The translations under genes were made by a program, and so were the position numbers. The notes beneath the pieces are model-generated. The model searched no databases and was not told the origin of the DNA. It saw nothing but the letters and a program-made list of their open reading frames with translations. From Taudactylus pleione (Eukaryota > Chordata > Amphibia > Anura > Myobatrachidae): a DNA stretch of 64,000 bases. The DNA lies in assembly GCA_031769625.1 (NCBI GenBank), contig JAUIMM010000642.1:124001-188000 (forward strand), given 5' to 3'. Below, in pieces: positions 7,245 to 21,743 of the stretch; positions within the stretch are counted from its first letter, which is position 1; each line of letters begins with the position of its first letter.

Positions 7245-10200
7245 CTCGTCACTCTGGGAACATTACTTTCTATTCCATATACACCTTACCGATGCGGTGG
7301 TTTCTCACAATGTGGAACCTCTGAAGAAATATATCCTCCATGGGAAGACAGCGTCTGCAGTCGGCATTCATTATTCATGTAGGGCACATCGTCCAGAAGA
7401 TGCCTGTTTGTGTGGGAATATTAACAAGGTCATCAACTTACAACAACGGTTCAACCACACTCATTCCCCCTGTGTATTTCCTGCCCCCTGCATCTCTTAG
7501 CCACAACATCTCCCCCTGCATCGTCTCTCAGCACATCATAACCTCCCCAGACAGACACAAACTGACAAAAGCGTACACAGACACGCACACCTCTTTCACA
7601 CAAATGCAGCCAGCCAAATAAATAAAACGGCTTGCGTATGCAGGCACTTTTAGCACTACAAGTGCCTGCATACCCATGGCTGAAAAAGCATGGTGAAGCT
7701 TGAAGAAATCACCCAGGACCTGCTGGGACCTGTAGTGCCACAGAAAAAAACACATATAAACTAGATATGTGCGCCAGACCATTTTTGCTGGATTTGGTTT
7801 TGGCTCTGATTCGTCGTCCGGCCTTGGATTTGGATTTGCCAAAGCGCCATGACTGGTTTTGGATTTGAATTTAGATTTGGATTTTTTTACAAAAATTGAC
7901 AAAGAAAGCTAAAATCACATAATTTGGGCATTTTTTTGTTCCCAGAGTATTATTAACCTCAATAACATTCATTTCCAGTCATTTACAGTCAATTTAGACC
8001 ACCTCACAGCTCACAATATTATTTTCACCATGATTGGCCAAAGGCTGCAGTGAGCTGGCAGGTTACTAAGCGACAGAGTGGCGGCACAGACACCGCAGTT
8101 TAAAGCACATCTATGAAACATTGCCACTGACTACTGAGTCATAGTACTTGTGTGTTACGGACACACAGAGGGCTAAGGCCCAATGAGTCACGGTGCATGT
8201 AAACACAGTGGGCTATGGCCCAAGGAATCACAGTACTTGTATACACAGTGGGGTACAGCCCAGGGAGTCAAGGTGCTTGTATACACAGTGGGGTACAGCA
8301 CAAAAAAAAAAAAGTGTTTTTTTTTACTTTTTAAACTTTTAAATCTCTTCAATTTTTTTTTTACTTTTAAACTTTGTTTTTTTTGCACACACAGCCACTT
8401 GTGAGTCTGGACACAGCCCCATTAATCAGCAGTATATAGCGCAGCATACATCAGCGAGCAGTGTGCCCCCTTACACAGTCACTTTGCCAGCACAGCCAAC
8501 TCTAAATGACCCCCAGAGTGTACGTATATTTAGCACAGTGGGCCTATTCTGTATAGTGGCCAAGCATAACAGGGATATATTGCATACTGATCAAAAGTTA
8601 CATTAGGCTAAATTGAATATTTATCAATCCTAAAAGTCTACTGTATAATGGGCAAAATCGGTCCTCCACTGTATATTCATCATTGCCAATTCTATTCTAT
8701 ACTGGGAACAGAGACTATTGGGGAGATTCAAAAAGAAGCACGTTTCCATCAGAATATTGCACGCTGATGTAATGCTGGTCATCCTGCAGGAAAACCTCGC
8801 TCGGCTTTGCTCACACCTATAGAGGTGCAGAAATAACTAGCCTTGGCCTAGCTATTAATGTCATTTCAATTTATAAACAACCTAGCAGTATTTTCATATT
8901 AATTGTGTTTTTTATTTTCATTTAATCCCTTGCTTGTTTTCTACCCAAGTAGCAGTCTTGAAAAATAAAAATTGGACAGAAGCAGCAGGTTAATGAAATG
9001 AGAAAGAGCTGATAGGAACTGATTGATTAAATGAGTGGATGCAGTAAAAGAGAACTTTGGCGAATAAGGAGAAGGCAAAGGGACAGATGTGTAATAATAA
9101 TAATAAATGGCAGGTGTATCATGGGAAGCAGAGGTGATGGAGAATATAAAAATATCACACATCAGTAGAGATTATTTTGTGCACTTCTCCTTTAAGGAAT
9201 GTAGAACACGAGTGAGGTCATGCTGTGATGTCATAATGGTAACTCTTTGCTGTTGCTCACTCTTAACCGCCCAGGACACTGACATAGCATTATCATTGCT
9301 GGCATTAACATACTCCAAATACATCTCTTGCACCCAGCCCACTGAGGGAAAAATATCCTCTTGAGGTAAGTATCTCATCAAAGACAAGGGCGTTTCACTT
9401 GGATGTGCCTGCAGACTTGGAGCTTGACTACCCTAAAATATGACCTTGAGCTTGTTTATTTCTATAATTGGAGGTTCTAGCAGCACAGCACATCTATCGC
9501 AATGTAGTAGCCATTCGGGTAAACTCGGTGCTTCTCAAAAGGGGATGACCATCCTCTTCAGAAAATTGCGCAGCTTTGTGAGGAATGTAAATTGGGTAAT
9601 GTCAGGAGATGTGGACAGGAACTATATTAATGACGTCAGCCAATGTTATTTATTAATGTGGTAAACTGTATACTGTATTTTAGTGTCAAATGTTCATACA
9701 GTATTTTAAATAAGTTTGGAAATATAACTCTGCATAGCCTCCTAGTGCCCAGAGGGACGGGCAATCCTTCAAGCCATGGGTCCCCAGAGGTTTCCTCCAC
9801 AGGGGTTTTTTCCTCTCCTGAGTGCTGAAGGATGATTCTTTGTGAGTCACGAGGCTTCCACCATCTTGGTCCTCTTATAGGACAACCTTGTAAGAGCCTC
9901 CGGCTAATCTTGGGCACTAATTTATTTACAATGCAGAGTAGAAATAAACTGTTATTTTCCTTGTGCTAAAAATTCATAATAAATATATTTTCAAATTGAT
10001 TTTACTTGATGTGGTCTTTCCTTTTTTTCATAATGGAGTCTCTTAGAAGGTTAAGAGGCTGTGAGGTCTACTATCCTGTTAATAGAATTGAGATTTGATA
10101 ATCTTCGCACTACATAATAGTTTAAGGTTATGACCTAATGGCAATGTGTAGGATATGGCGGTGGTACATGATGTCATTGGGGAAGTGGTCAAGTCTAGAA

Positions 10201-10871
10201 AGGACACAAAAAATAAAAGAGATCAGGTGAAACAGAAATAATCTAAAATTTTTCTAATATGCAGTATATACTCTTCTGTGCTGGACAAAATGAAGCAAAC
10301 GACATATGGAAGGTTACAGTCCCTTTAAGTAGCAAATATTTAAGATAGTTTTCAAGGCATTTCTTAAAGAGGTCGGATACCCTGTCCAATTGCATTATTT
10401 AATGCAATCATCCTGCAGACTTGGAAGCGGTGGGGTGCACTTGCAGAACAGGTAGCCATTCTGAATGGATGAAAAATGGCATTATTGGCTCACAATAACT
10501 TACGAGATGCCTAATTGTGTCTGCCAAGACCCAGGCAATTGCTCAATGTCATGATCCTGTGCTGTTGACACCATAAGAAGAAAACCCAAAGCATGGGGTC
10601 CTCCTGTCACCTAGTCCAAGCATATTCTGCAGGGGATGTGTGCCTCTTCCCTAGGAAAAAAAACAGCCAGAGGCTTCACTAGGGTCTTGGGAGCCTAGGG
10701 CAAGTTGAGAACAACTGCGTGCCCCCCCCCCCCCCCCCAACCCCCCCATAGACACATAGAGAAAAGTATTTATGCGCGGCAGAGGCGTGCAGCAAAAAAT
10801 GGGTGTGGTCACATACCGTAGGGGCGTGGTCACTATAAATGGGGCGTGCCAACATGACACGCCACCCATTT
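7245..10871 (+). repeat. Macrosatellite unit 3 (type A end)
   Basis: 3627 bp, the longest copy. The extra length comes mostly from the longest C-tract in the window (C17 at 10722-10738) and a long A-tract after the minisatellite. All type A markers are present, including 'TAAAATTTTTCTAAT' and 'GGCATTATTGG'. A private C lies at 9949, just after the first AATAAA. TATAAAT starts at 10834. Confidence 0.97.
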
Positions 10872-13800
10872 CTCGTCACTCTGGGAACATTACTTTCTAT
10901 TCCATATACACCTTACCGATGCGGTGGTTTCTCACAATGTGGAACCTCTGAAGAAATATATCCTCCATGGGAAGACAGCGTCTGCAGTCGGCATTCATTA
11001 TTCATGTAGGGCACATCGTCCAGAAGATGCCTGTTTGTGTGGGAATATTAACAAGGTCATCAACTTACAACAACGGTTCAACCACACTCATTCCCCCTGT
11101 GTATTTCCTGCCCCCTGCATCTCTTAGCCACAACATCTCCCCCTGCATCGTCTCTCAGCACATCATAACCTCCCCAGACAGACACAAACTGACAAAAGCG
11201 TACACAGACACGCACACCTCTTTCACACAAATGCAGCCAGCCAAATAAATAAAACGGCTTGCGTATGCAGGCACTTTTAGCACTACAAGTGCCTGCATAC
11301 CCATGGCTGAAAAAGCATGGTGAAGCTTGAAGAAATCACCCAGGACCTGCTGGGACCTGTAGTGCCACAGAAAAAAACACATATAAACTAGATATGTGCG
11401 CCAGACCATTTTTGCTGGATTTGGTTTTGGCTCTGATTCGTCGTCCGGCCTTGGATTTGGATTTGCCAAAGCGCCATGACTGGTTTTGGATTTGAATTTA
11501 GATTTGGATTTTTTTACAAAAATTGACAAAGAAAGCTAAAATCACATAATTTGGGCATTTTTTTGTTCCCAGAGTATTATTAACCTCAATAACATTCATT
11601 TCCAGTCATTTACAGTCAATTTAGACCACCTCACAGCTCACAATATTATTTTCACCATGATTGGCCAAAGGCTGCAGTGAGCTGGCAGGTTACTAAGCGA
11701 CAGAGTGGCGGCACAGACACCGCAGTTTAAAGCACATCTATGAAACATTGCCACTGACTACTGAGTCATAGTACTTGTGTGTTACGGACACACAGAGGGC
11801 TAAGGCCCAATGAGTCACGGTGCATGTAAACACAGTGGGCTGTGGCCCAAGGAATCACAGTACTTGTATACACAGTGGGGTACAGCCCAGGGAGTCAAGG
11901 TGCTTGTATACACAGTGGGGTACAGCACAAAAAAAAAAAAGTGTTTTTTTTTACTTTTTAAACTTTTAAATCTCTTCAATTTTTTTTTTACTTTTAAACT
12001 TTGTTTTTTTTGCACACACAGCCACTTGTGAGTCTGGACACAGCCCCATTAATCAGCAGTATATAGCGCAGCATACATCAGCGAGCAGTGTGCCCCCTTA
12101 CACAGTCACTTTGCCAGCACAGCCAACTCTAAATGACCCCCAGAGTGTACGTATATTTAGCACAGTGGGCCTATTCTGTATAGTGGCCAAGCATAACAGG
12201 GATATATTGCATACTGATCAAAAGTTACATTAGGCTAAATTGAATATTTATCAATCCTAAAAGTCTACTGTATAATGGGCAAAATCGGTCCTCCACTGTA
12301 TATTCATCATTGCCAATTCTATTCTATACTGGGAACAGAGACTATTGGGGAGATTCAAAAAGAAGCACGTTTCCATCAGAATATTGCACGCTGATGTAAT
12401 GCTGGTCATCCTGCAGGAAAACCTCGCTCGGCTTTGCTCACACCTATAGAGGTGCAGAAATAACTAGCCTTGGCCTAGCTATTAATGTCATTTCAATTTA
12501 TAAACAACCTAGCAGTATTTTCATATTAATTGTGTTTTTTATTTTCATTTAATCCCTTGCTTGTTTTCTACCCAAGTAGCAGTCTTGAAAAATAAAAATT
12601 GGACAGAAGCAGCAGGTTAATGAAATGAGAAAGAGCTGATAGGAACTGATTGATTAAATGAGTGGATGCAGTAAAAGAGAACTTTGGCGAATAAGGAGAA
12701 GGCAAAGGGACAGATGTGTAATAATAATAATAAATGGCAGGTGTATCATGGGAAGCAGAGGTGATGGAGAATATAAAAATATCACACATCAGTAGAGATT
12801 ATTTTGTGCACTTCTCCTTTAAGGAATGTAGAACACGAGTGAGGTCATGCTGTGATGTCATAATGGTAACTCTTTGCTGTTGCTCACTCTTAACCGCCCA
12901 GGACACTGACATAGCATTATCATTGCTGGCATTAACATACTCCAAATACATCTCTTGCACCCAGCCCACTGAGGGAAAAATATCCTCTTGAGGTAAGTAT
13001 CTCATCAAAGACAAGGGCGTTTCACTTGGATGTGCCTGCAGACTTGGAGCTTGACTACCCTATAATATGACCTTGAGCTTGTTTATTTCTATAATTGGAG
13101 GTTCTAGCAGCACAGCACATCTATCGCAATGTAGTAGCCATTCGGGTAAACTCGGTGCTTCTCAAAAGGGGATGACCATCCTCTTCAGAAAATTGCGCAG
13201 CTTTGTGAGGAATGTAAATTGGGTAATGTCAGGAGATGTGGACAGGAACTATATTAATGACGTCAGCCAATGTTATTTATTAATGTGGTAAACTGTATAC
13301 TGTATTTTAGTGTCAAATGTTCATACAGTATTTTAAATAAGTTTGGAAATATAACTCTGCATAGCCTCCTAGTGCCCAGAGGGACGGGCAATCCTTCAAG
13401 CCATGGGTCCCCAGAGGTTTCCTCCACAGGGGTTTTTTCCTCTCCTGAGTGCTGAAGGATGATTCTTTGTGAGTCACGAGGCTTCCACCATCTTGGTCCT
13501 CTTATAGGACAACCTTGTAAGAGCCTCCGGCTAATCTTGGGCACTAATTTATTTACAATGCAGAGTAGAAATAAAGTGTTATTTTCCTTGTGCTAAAAAT
13601 TCATAATAAATATATTTTCAAATTGATTTTACTTGATGTGGTCTTTCCTTTTTTTCATAATGGAGTCTCTTAGAAGGTTAAGAGGCTGTGAGGTCTACTA
13701 TCCTGTTAATAGAATTGAGATTTGATAATCTTCGCACTACATAATAGTTTAAGGTTATGACCTAATGGCAATGTGTAGGATATGGCGGTGGTACATGATG

Positions 13801-14495
13801 TCATTGGGGAAGTGGTCAAGTCTAGAAAGGACACAAAAAATAAAAGAGATCAGGTGAAACAGAAATAATCTAAAATTTTTCTAATATGCAGTATATACTC
13901 TTCTGTGCTGGACAAAATGAAGCAAACGACATATGGAAGGTTACAGTCCCTTTAAGTAGCAAATATTTAAGATAGTTTTCAAGGCATTTCTTAAAGAGGT
14001 CGGATACCCTGTCCAATTGCATTATTTAATGCAATCATCCTGCAGACTTGGAAGCGGTGGGGTGCACTTGCAGAACAGGTAGCCATTCTGAATGGATGAA
14101 AAATGGCATTATTGGCTCACAATAACTTACGAGATGCCTAATTGTGTCTGCCAAGACCCAGGCAATTGCTCAATGTCATGATCCTGTGCTGTTGACACCA
14201 TAAGAAGAAAACCCAAAGCATGGGGTCCTCCTGTCACCTAGTCCAAGCATATTCTGCAGGGGATGTGTGCCTCTTCCCTAGGAAAAAAAACAGCCAGAGG
14301 CTTCACTAGGGTCTTGGGAGCCTAGGGCAAGTTGAGAACAACTGCGTGCCCCCCCCCCCCCCAACCCCCCCATAGACACATAGAGAAAAGTATTTATGCG
14401 CGGCAGAGGCGTGCAGCAAAAAATGGGTGTGGTCACATACCGTAGGGGCGTGGTCACTATAAATGGGGCGTGCCAACATGACACGCCACCCATTT
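10872..14495 (+). repeat. Macrosatellite unit 4 (type A end)
   Basis: 3624 bp, nearly identical to unit 3. This suggests the two adjacent A units arose by a recent exchange or duplication. The C-tract is C14. Private variants are 'GGCTGTGGCCC' in minisatellite subunit 2 (near 11842) and 'CCCTATAATATG' near 13063. TATAAAT starts at 14458. Confidence 0.97.
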
Positions 14496-17400
14496 CTCGT
14501 CACTCTGGGAACATTACTTTCTATTCCATATACACCTTACCGATGCGGTGGTTTCTCACAATGTGGAACCTCTGAAGAAATATATCCTCCATGGGAAGAC
14601 AGCGTCTGCAGTCGGCATTCATTATTCATGTAGGGCACATCGTCCAGAAGATGCCTGTTTGTGTGGGAATATTAACAAGGTCATCAACTTACAACAACGG
14701 TTCAACCACACTCATTCCCCCTGTGTATTTCCTGCCCCCTGCATCTCTTAGCCACAACATCTCCCCCTGCATCGTCTCTCAGCACATCATAACCTCCCCA
14801 GACAGACACAAACTGACAAAAGCGTACACAGACACGCACACCTCTTTCACACAAATGCAGCCAGCCAAATAAATAAAACGGCTTGCGTATGCAGGCACTT
14901 TTAGCACTACAAGTGCCTGCATACCCATGGCTGAAAAAGCATGGTGAAGCTTGAAGAAATCACCCAGGACCTGCTGGGACCTGTAGTGCCACAGAAAAAA
15001 ACACATATAAACTAGATATGTGCGCCAGACCATTTTTGCTGGATTTGGTTTTGGCTCTGATTCGTCGTCCGGCCTTGGATTTGGATTTGCCAAAGCGCCA
15101 TGACTGGTTTTGGATTTGAATTTAGATTTGGATTTTTTTACAAAAATTGACAAAGAAAGCTAAAATCACATAATTTGGGCATTTTTTTGTTCCCAGAGTA
15201 TTATTAACCTCAATAACATTCATTTACAGTCATTTACAGTCAATTTAGACCACCTCACAGCTCACAATATTATTTTCACCATGATTGGCCAAAGGCTGCA
15301 GTGAGCTGGCAAGTTACTAAGCGACAGAGTGGCGGCACAGACACCGCAGTTTAAAGCACATCTATGAAACATTGCCACTGACTACTGAGTCATAGTACTT
15401 GTGTGTTACGGACACACAGAGGGCTAAGGCCCAATGAGTCACGGTGCATGTAAACACAGTGGGCTATGGCCCAAGGAATCACAGTACTTGTATACACAGT
15501 GGGGTACAGCCCAGGGAGTCAAGGTGCTTGTATACACAGTGGGGTACAGCACAAAAAAAAAAGTGTTTTTTTTTACTTTTTAAACTTTTAAATCTCTTCA
15601 ATTTTTTTTTTACTTTTAAACTTTGTTTTTTTTGCACACACAGCCACTTGTGAGTCTGGACACAGCCCCATTAATCAGCAGTATATAGCGCAGCATACAT
15701 CAGCGAGCAGTGTGCCCCCTTACACAGTCACTTTGCCAGCACAGCCAACTCTAAATGACCCCCAGAGTGTACGTATATTTAGCACAGTGGGCCTATTCTG
15801 TATAGTGGCCAAGCATAACAGGGATATATTGCATACTGATCAAAAGTTACATTAGGCTAAATTGAATATTTATCAATCCTAAAAGTCTACTGTATAATGG
15901 GCAAAATCGGTCCTCCACTGTATATTCATCATTGCCAATTCTATTCTATACTGGGAACAGAGACTATTGGGGAGATTCAAAAAGAAGCACGTTTCCATCA
16001 GAATATTGCACGCTGATGTAATGCTGGTCATCCTGCAGGAAAACCTCGCTCGGCTTTGCTCACACCTATAGAGGTGCAGAAATAACTAGCCTTGGCCTAG
16101 CTATTAATGTCATTTCAATTTATAAACAACCTAGCAGTATTTTCATATTAATTGTGTTTTTTATTTTCATTTAATCCCTTGCTTGTTTTCTACCCAAGTA
16201 GCAGTCTTGAAAAATAAAAATTGGACAGAAGCAGCAGGTTAATGAAATGAGAAAGAGCTGATAGGAACTGATTGATTAAATGAGTGGATGCAGTAAAAGA
16301 GAACTTTGGCGAATAAGGAGAAGGCAAAGGGACAGATGTGTAATAATAATAATAAATGGCAGGTGTATCATGGGAAGCAGAGGTGATGGAGAATATAAAA
16401 ATATCACACATCAGTAGAGATTATTTTGTGCACTTCTCCTTTAAGGAATGTAGAACACGAGTGAGGTCATGCTGTGATGTCATAATGGTAACTCTTTGCT
16501 GTTGCTCACTCTTAACCGCCCAGGACACTGACATAGCATTATCATTGCTGGCATTAACATACTCCAAATACATCTCTTGCACCCAGCCCACTGAGGGAAA
16601 AATATCCTCTTGAGGTAAGTATCTCATCAAAGACAAGGGCGTTTCACTTGGATGTGCCTGCAGACTTGGAGCTTGACTACCCTAAAATATGACCTTGAGC
16701 TTGTTTATTTCTATAATTGGAGGTTCTAGCAGCACAGCACATCTATCGCAATGTAGTAGCCATTCGGGTAAAACTCGGTGCTTCTCAAAAGGGGATGACC
16801 AACCTCTTCAGAAAATTGCGCAGCTTTGTGAGGAATGTAAATTGGGTAATGTCAGGAGATGTGGACAGGAACTATATTAATGACGTCAGCCAATGTTATT
16901 TATTAATGTGGTAAACTGTATACTGTATTTTAGTGTCAAATGTTCATACAGTATTTTAAATAAGTTTGGAAATATAACTCTGCATAGCCTCCTAGTGCCC
17001 AGAGGGACGGGCAATCGTTCAAGCCATGGGTCCCCAGAGGTTTCCTCCACAGGGGTTTTTTCCTCTCCTGAGTGCTGAAGGATGATTCTTTGTGAGTCAC
17101 GAGGCTTCCACCATCTTGGTCCTCTTATAGGACAACCTTGTAAGAGCCTCCGGCTAATCTTGGGCACTAATTTATTTACAATGCAGAGTAGAAATAAAGT
17201 GTTATTTTCCTTGTGCTAAAAATTCATAATAAATATATTTTCAAATTGATTTTACTTGATGTGGTCTTTCCTTTTTTTCATAATGGAGTCTCTTAGAAGG
17301 TTAAGAAGCTGTGAGGTCTACTAGCCTGTTAATAGAATTGAGATTTGATAATCTTCGCACTACATAATAGTTTAAGGTTATGACCTAATGGCAATGTGTA

Positions 17401-18118
17401 GGATATGGCGGTGGTACATGATGTCATTGGGGAAGTGGTCAAGTCTAGAAAGGACACAAAAAATAAAAGAGATCAGGTGAAACAGAAATAATCTAAAATG
17501 TTTTCTAATATGCAGTATATACTCTTCTGTGCTGGACAAAATGAAGCAAACGACATATGGATGGTTACAGTCCCTTTAAGTAGCAAATATTTAAGATAGT
17601 TTTCAAGGCATTTCTTAAAGAGGTCGGATACCCTGTCCAATTGCATTATTTAATGCAATCATCCTGCAGACTTGGAAGCGGTGGGGTGCACTTGCAGAAC
17701 AGGTAGCCATTCTGAATGGATGAAAAATGGCATCATTGGCTCACAATAACTTACGAGATGCCTAATTGTGTCTGCCAAGACCCAGGCAAATTGCTCAATG
17801 TCATGATCCTGTGCTGTTGACACCATAAGAAGAAAACCCAAAGCATGGGGTCCTCCTGTCACCTAGTCCAAGCATATTCTGCAGGGGATGTGTGCCTCTT
17901 CCCTAGGAAAAAAAACAGCCAGAGGCTTCACTAGGGTCTTGGGAGCCTAGGGCAAGTTGAGAAGAACTGCGTGCCCCCCCGCCCCGACCCCGCCATAGAC
18001 ACATAGAGAAAAGCATTTATGCGCGCCTATGGCACGCAGCAAAAAATGGGTGTGGTCACATACCGAAGGGGCGTGGCCACTATAAATGGGGCATGCCAAC
18101 ATGACACGCCACCCATTT
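14496..18118 (+). repeat. Macrosatellite unit 5 (type B end)
   Basis: 3623 bp. It carries the full B marker set: extra A in 'GGGTAAAACTCGG', 'TTAAGAAGCTG', 'ATATGGATGG' and 'GGCAAATTGC'. It also has 'GGCAATCGTTC' (near 17012), shared with units 6 and 11. The CpG palindrome is broken by one CpG transition ('GGCACGC' near 18032). Private changes include 'GGCAAGTTAC' near 15309 and 'GACCAACCTC' near 16798. TATAAAT starts at 18081. Confidence 0.97.
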
Positions 18119-21100
18119 CTCGTCACTCTGGGAACATTACTTTCTATTCCATATACACCTTACCGATGCGGTGGTTTCTCACAATGTGGAACCTCTGAAG
18201 AAATATATCCTCCATGGGAAGACAGCGTCTGCAGTCGGCATTCATTATTCATGTAGGGCACATCGTCCAGAAGATGCCTGTTTGTGTGGGAATATTAACA
18301 AGGTCATCAACTTACAACAACGGTTCAACCACACTCATTCCCCCTGTGTATTTCCTGCCCCCTGCATCTCTTAGCCACAACATCTCCCCCTGCATCGTCT
18401 CTCAGCACATCATAACCTCCCCAGACAGACACAAACTGACAAAAGCGTACACAGACACGCACACCTCTTTCACACAAATGCAGCCAGCCAAATAAATAAA
18501 ACGGCTTGCGTATGCAGGCACTTTTAGCACTACAAGTGCCTGCATACCCATGGCTGAAAAAGCATGGTGAAGCTTGAAGAAATCACCCAGGACCTGCTGG
18601 GACCTGTAGTGCCACAGAAAAAAACACATATAAACTAGATATGTGCGCCAGACCATTTTTGCTGGATTTGGTTTTGGCTCTGATTCGTCGTCCGGCCTTG
18701 GATTTGGATTTGCCAAAGCGCCATGACTGGTTTTGGATTTGAATTTAGATTTGGATTTTTTTACAAAAATTGACAAAGAAAGCTAAAATCACATAATTTG
18801 GGCATTTTTTTGTTCCCAGAGTATTATTAACCTCAATAACATTCATTTCCAGTCATTTACAGTCAATTTAGACCACCTCACAGCTCACAATATTATTTTC
18901 ACCATGATTGGCCAAAGGCTGCAGTGAGCTGGCAGGTTACTAAGCGACAGAGTGGCGGCACAGACACCGCAGTTTAAAGCACATCTATGAAACATTGCCA
19001 CTGACTACTGAGTCATAGTACTTGTGTGTTACGGACACACAGAGGGCTAAGGCCCAATGAGTCACGGTGCATGTAAACACAGTGGGCTATGGCCCAAGGA
19101 ATCACAGTACTTGTATACACAGTGGGGTACAGCCCAGGGAGTCAAGGTGCTTGTATACACAGTGGGGTACAGCACAAAAAAAAAAAAGTGTTTTTTTTTA
19201 CTTTTTAAACTTTTAAATCTCTTCAATTTTTTTTTTACTTTTAAACTTTGTTTTTTTTGCACACACAGCCACTTGTGAGTCTGGACACAGCCCCATTAAT
19301 CAGCAGTATATAGCGCAGCATACATCAGCGAGCAGTGTGCCCCCTTACACAGTCACTTTGCCAGCACAGCCAACTCTAAATGACCCCCAGAGTGTACGTA
19401 TATTTAGCACAGTGGGCCTATTCTGTATAGTGGCCAAGCATAACAGGGATATATTGCATACTGATCAAAAGTTACATTAGGCTAAATTGAATATTTATCA
19501 ATCCTAAAAGTCTACTGTATAATGGGCAAAATCGGTCCTCCACTGTATATTCATCATTGCCAATTCTATTCTATACTGGGAACAGAGACTATTGGGGAGA
19601 TTCAAAAAGAAGCACGTTTCCATCAGAATATTGCACGCTGATGTAATGCTGGTCATCCTGCAGGAAAACCTCGCTCGGCTTTGCTCACACCTATAGAGGT
19701 GCAGAAATAACTAGCCTTGGCCTAGCTATTAATGTCATTTCAATTTATAAACAACCTAGCAGTATTTTCATATTAATTGTGTTTTTTATTTTCATTTAAT
19801 CCCTTGCTTGTTTTCTACCCAAGTAGCAGTCTTGAAAAATAAAAATTGGACAGAAGCAGCAGGTTAATGAAATGAGAAAGAGCTGATAGGAACTGATTGA
19901 TTAAATGAGTGGATGCAGTAAAAGAGAACTTTGGCGAATAAGGAGAAGGCAAAGGGACAGATGTGTAATAATAATAATAAATGGCAGGTGTATCATGGGA
20001 AGCAGAGGTGATGGAGAATATAAAAATATCACACATCAGTAGAGATTATTTTGTGCACTTCTCCTTTAAGGAATGTAGAACACGAGTGAGGTCATGCTGT
20101 GATGTCATAATGGTAACTCTTTGCTGTTGCTCACTCTTAACCGCCCAGGACACTGACATAGCATTATCATTGCTGGCATTAACATACTCCAAATACATCT
20201 CTTGCACCCAGCCCACTGAGGGAAAAATATCCTCTTGAGGTAAGTATCTCATCAAAGACAAGGGCGTTTCACTTGGATGTGCCTGCAGACTTGGAGCTTG
20301 ACTACCCTAAAATATGACCTTGAGCTTGTTTATTTCTATAATTGGAGGTTCCAGCAGCACAGCACATCTATCGCAATGTAGTAGCCATTCGGGTAAAACT
20401 CGGTGCTTCTCAAAAGGGGATGACCATCCTCTTCAGAAAATTGCGCAGCTTTGTGAGGAATGTAAATTGGGTAATGTCAGGAGATGTGGACAGGAACTAT
20501 ATTAATGACGTCAGCCAATGTTATTTATTAATGTGGTAAACTGTATACTGTATTTTAGTGTCAAATGTTCATACAGTATTTTAAATAAGTTTGGAAATAT
20601 AACTCTGCATAGCCTCCTAGTGCCCAGAGGGACGGGCAATCGTTCAAGCCATGGGTCCCCAGAGGTTTCCTCCACAGGGGTTTTTTCCTCTCCTGAGTGC
20701 TGAAGGATGATTCTTTGTGAGTCACGAGGCTTCCACCATCTTGGTCCTCTTATAGGACAACCTTGTAAGAGCCTCCGGCTAATCTTGGGCACTAATTTAT
20801 TTACAATGCAGAGTAGAAATAAAGTGTTATTTTCCTTGTGCTAAAAATTCATAATAAATATATTTTCAAATTGATTTTACTTGATGTGGTCTTTCCTTTT
20901 TTTCATAATGGAGTCTCTTAGAAGGTTAAGAAGCTGTGAGGTCTACTAGCCTGTTAATAGAATTGAGATTTGATAATCTTCGCACTACATAATAGTTTAA
21001 GGTTATGACCTAATGGCAATGTGTAGGATATGGCGGTGGTACATGATGTCATTGGGGAAGTGGTCAAGTCTAGAAAGGACACAAAAAATAAAAGAGATCA

Positions 21101-21743
21101 GGTGAAACAGAAATAATCTAAAATGTTTTCTAATATGCAGTATATACTCTTCTGTGCTGGACAAAATGAAGCAAACGACATATGGATGGTTACAGTCCCT
21201 TTAAGTAGCAAATATTTAAGATAGTTTTCAAGGCATTTCTTAAAGAGGTCGGATACCCTGTCCAATTGCATTATTTAATGCAATCATCCTGCAGACTTGG
21301 AAGCGGTGGGGTGCACTTGCAGAACAGGTAGCCATTCTGAATGGATGAAAAATGGCATCATTGGCTCACAATAACTTACGAGATGCCTAATTGTGTCTGC
21401 CAAGACCCAGGCAAATTGCTCAATGTCATGATCCTGTGCTGTTGACACCATAAGAAGAAAACCCAAAGCATGGGGTCCTCCTGTCACCTAGTCCAAGCAT
21501 ATTCTGCAGGGGATGTGTGCCTCTTCCCTAGGAAAAAAAACAGCCAGAGGCTTCACTAGGGTCTTGGGAGCCTAGGGCAAGTTGAGAAGAACTGCGTGCC
21601 CCCCCGCCCCGACCCCGCCATAGACACATAGAGAAAAGCATTTATGCGCGCCTATGGCGCGCAGCAAAAAATGGGTGTGGTCACATACCGAAGGGGCGTG
21701 GCCACTATAAATGGGGCATGCCAACATGACACGCCACCCATTT
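18119..21743 (+). repeat. Macrosatellite unit 6 (type B end)
   Basis: 3625 bp. Full B marker set in the second half, including 'GGCAATCGTTC', and an intact CpG palindrome at 21646-21662. The first half has the 'TTTCCAGTCATTTACAG' form typical of A units, so unit 6 resembles A at its start and B at its end. A private C ('GGTTCCAGC') lies near 20352. TATAAAT starts at 21706. Confidence 0.97.
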
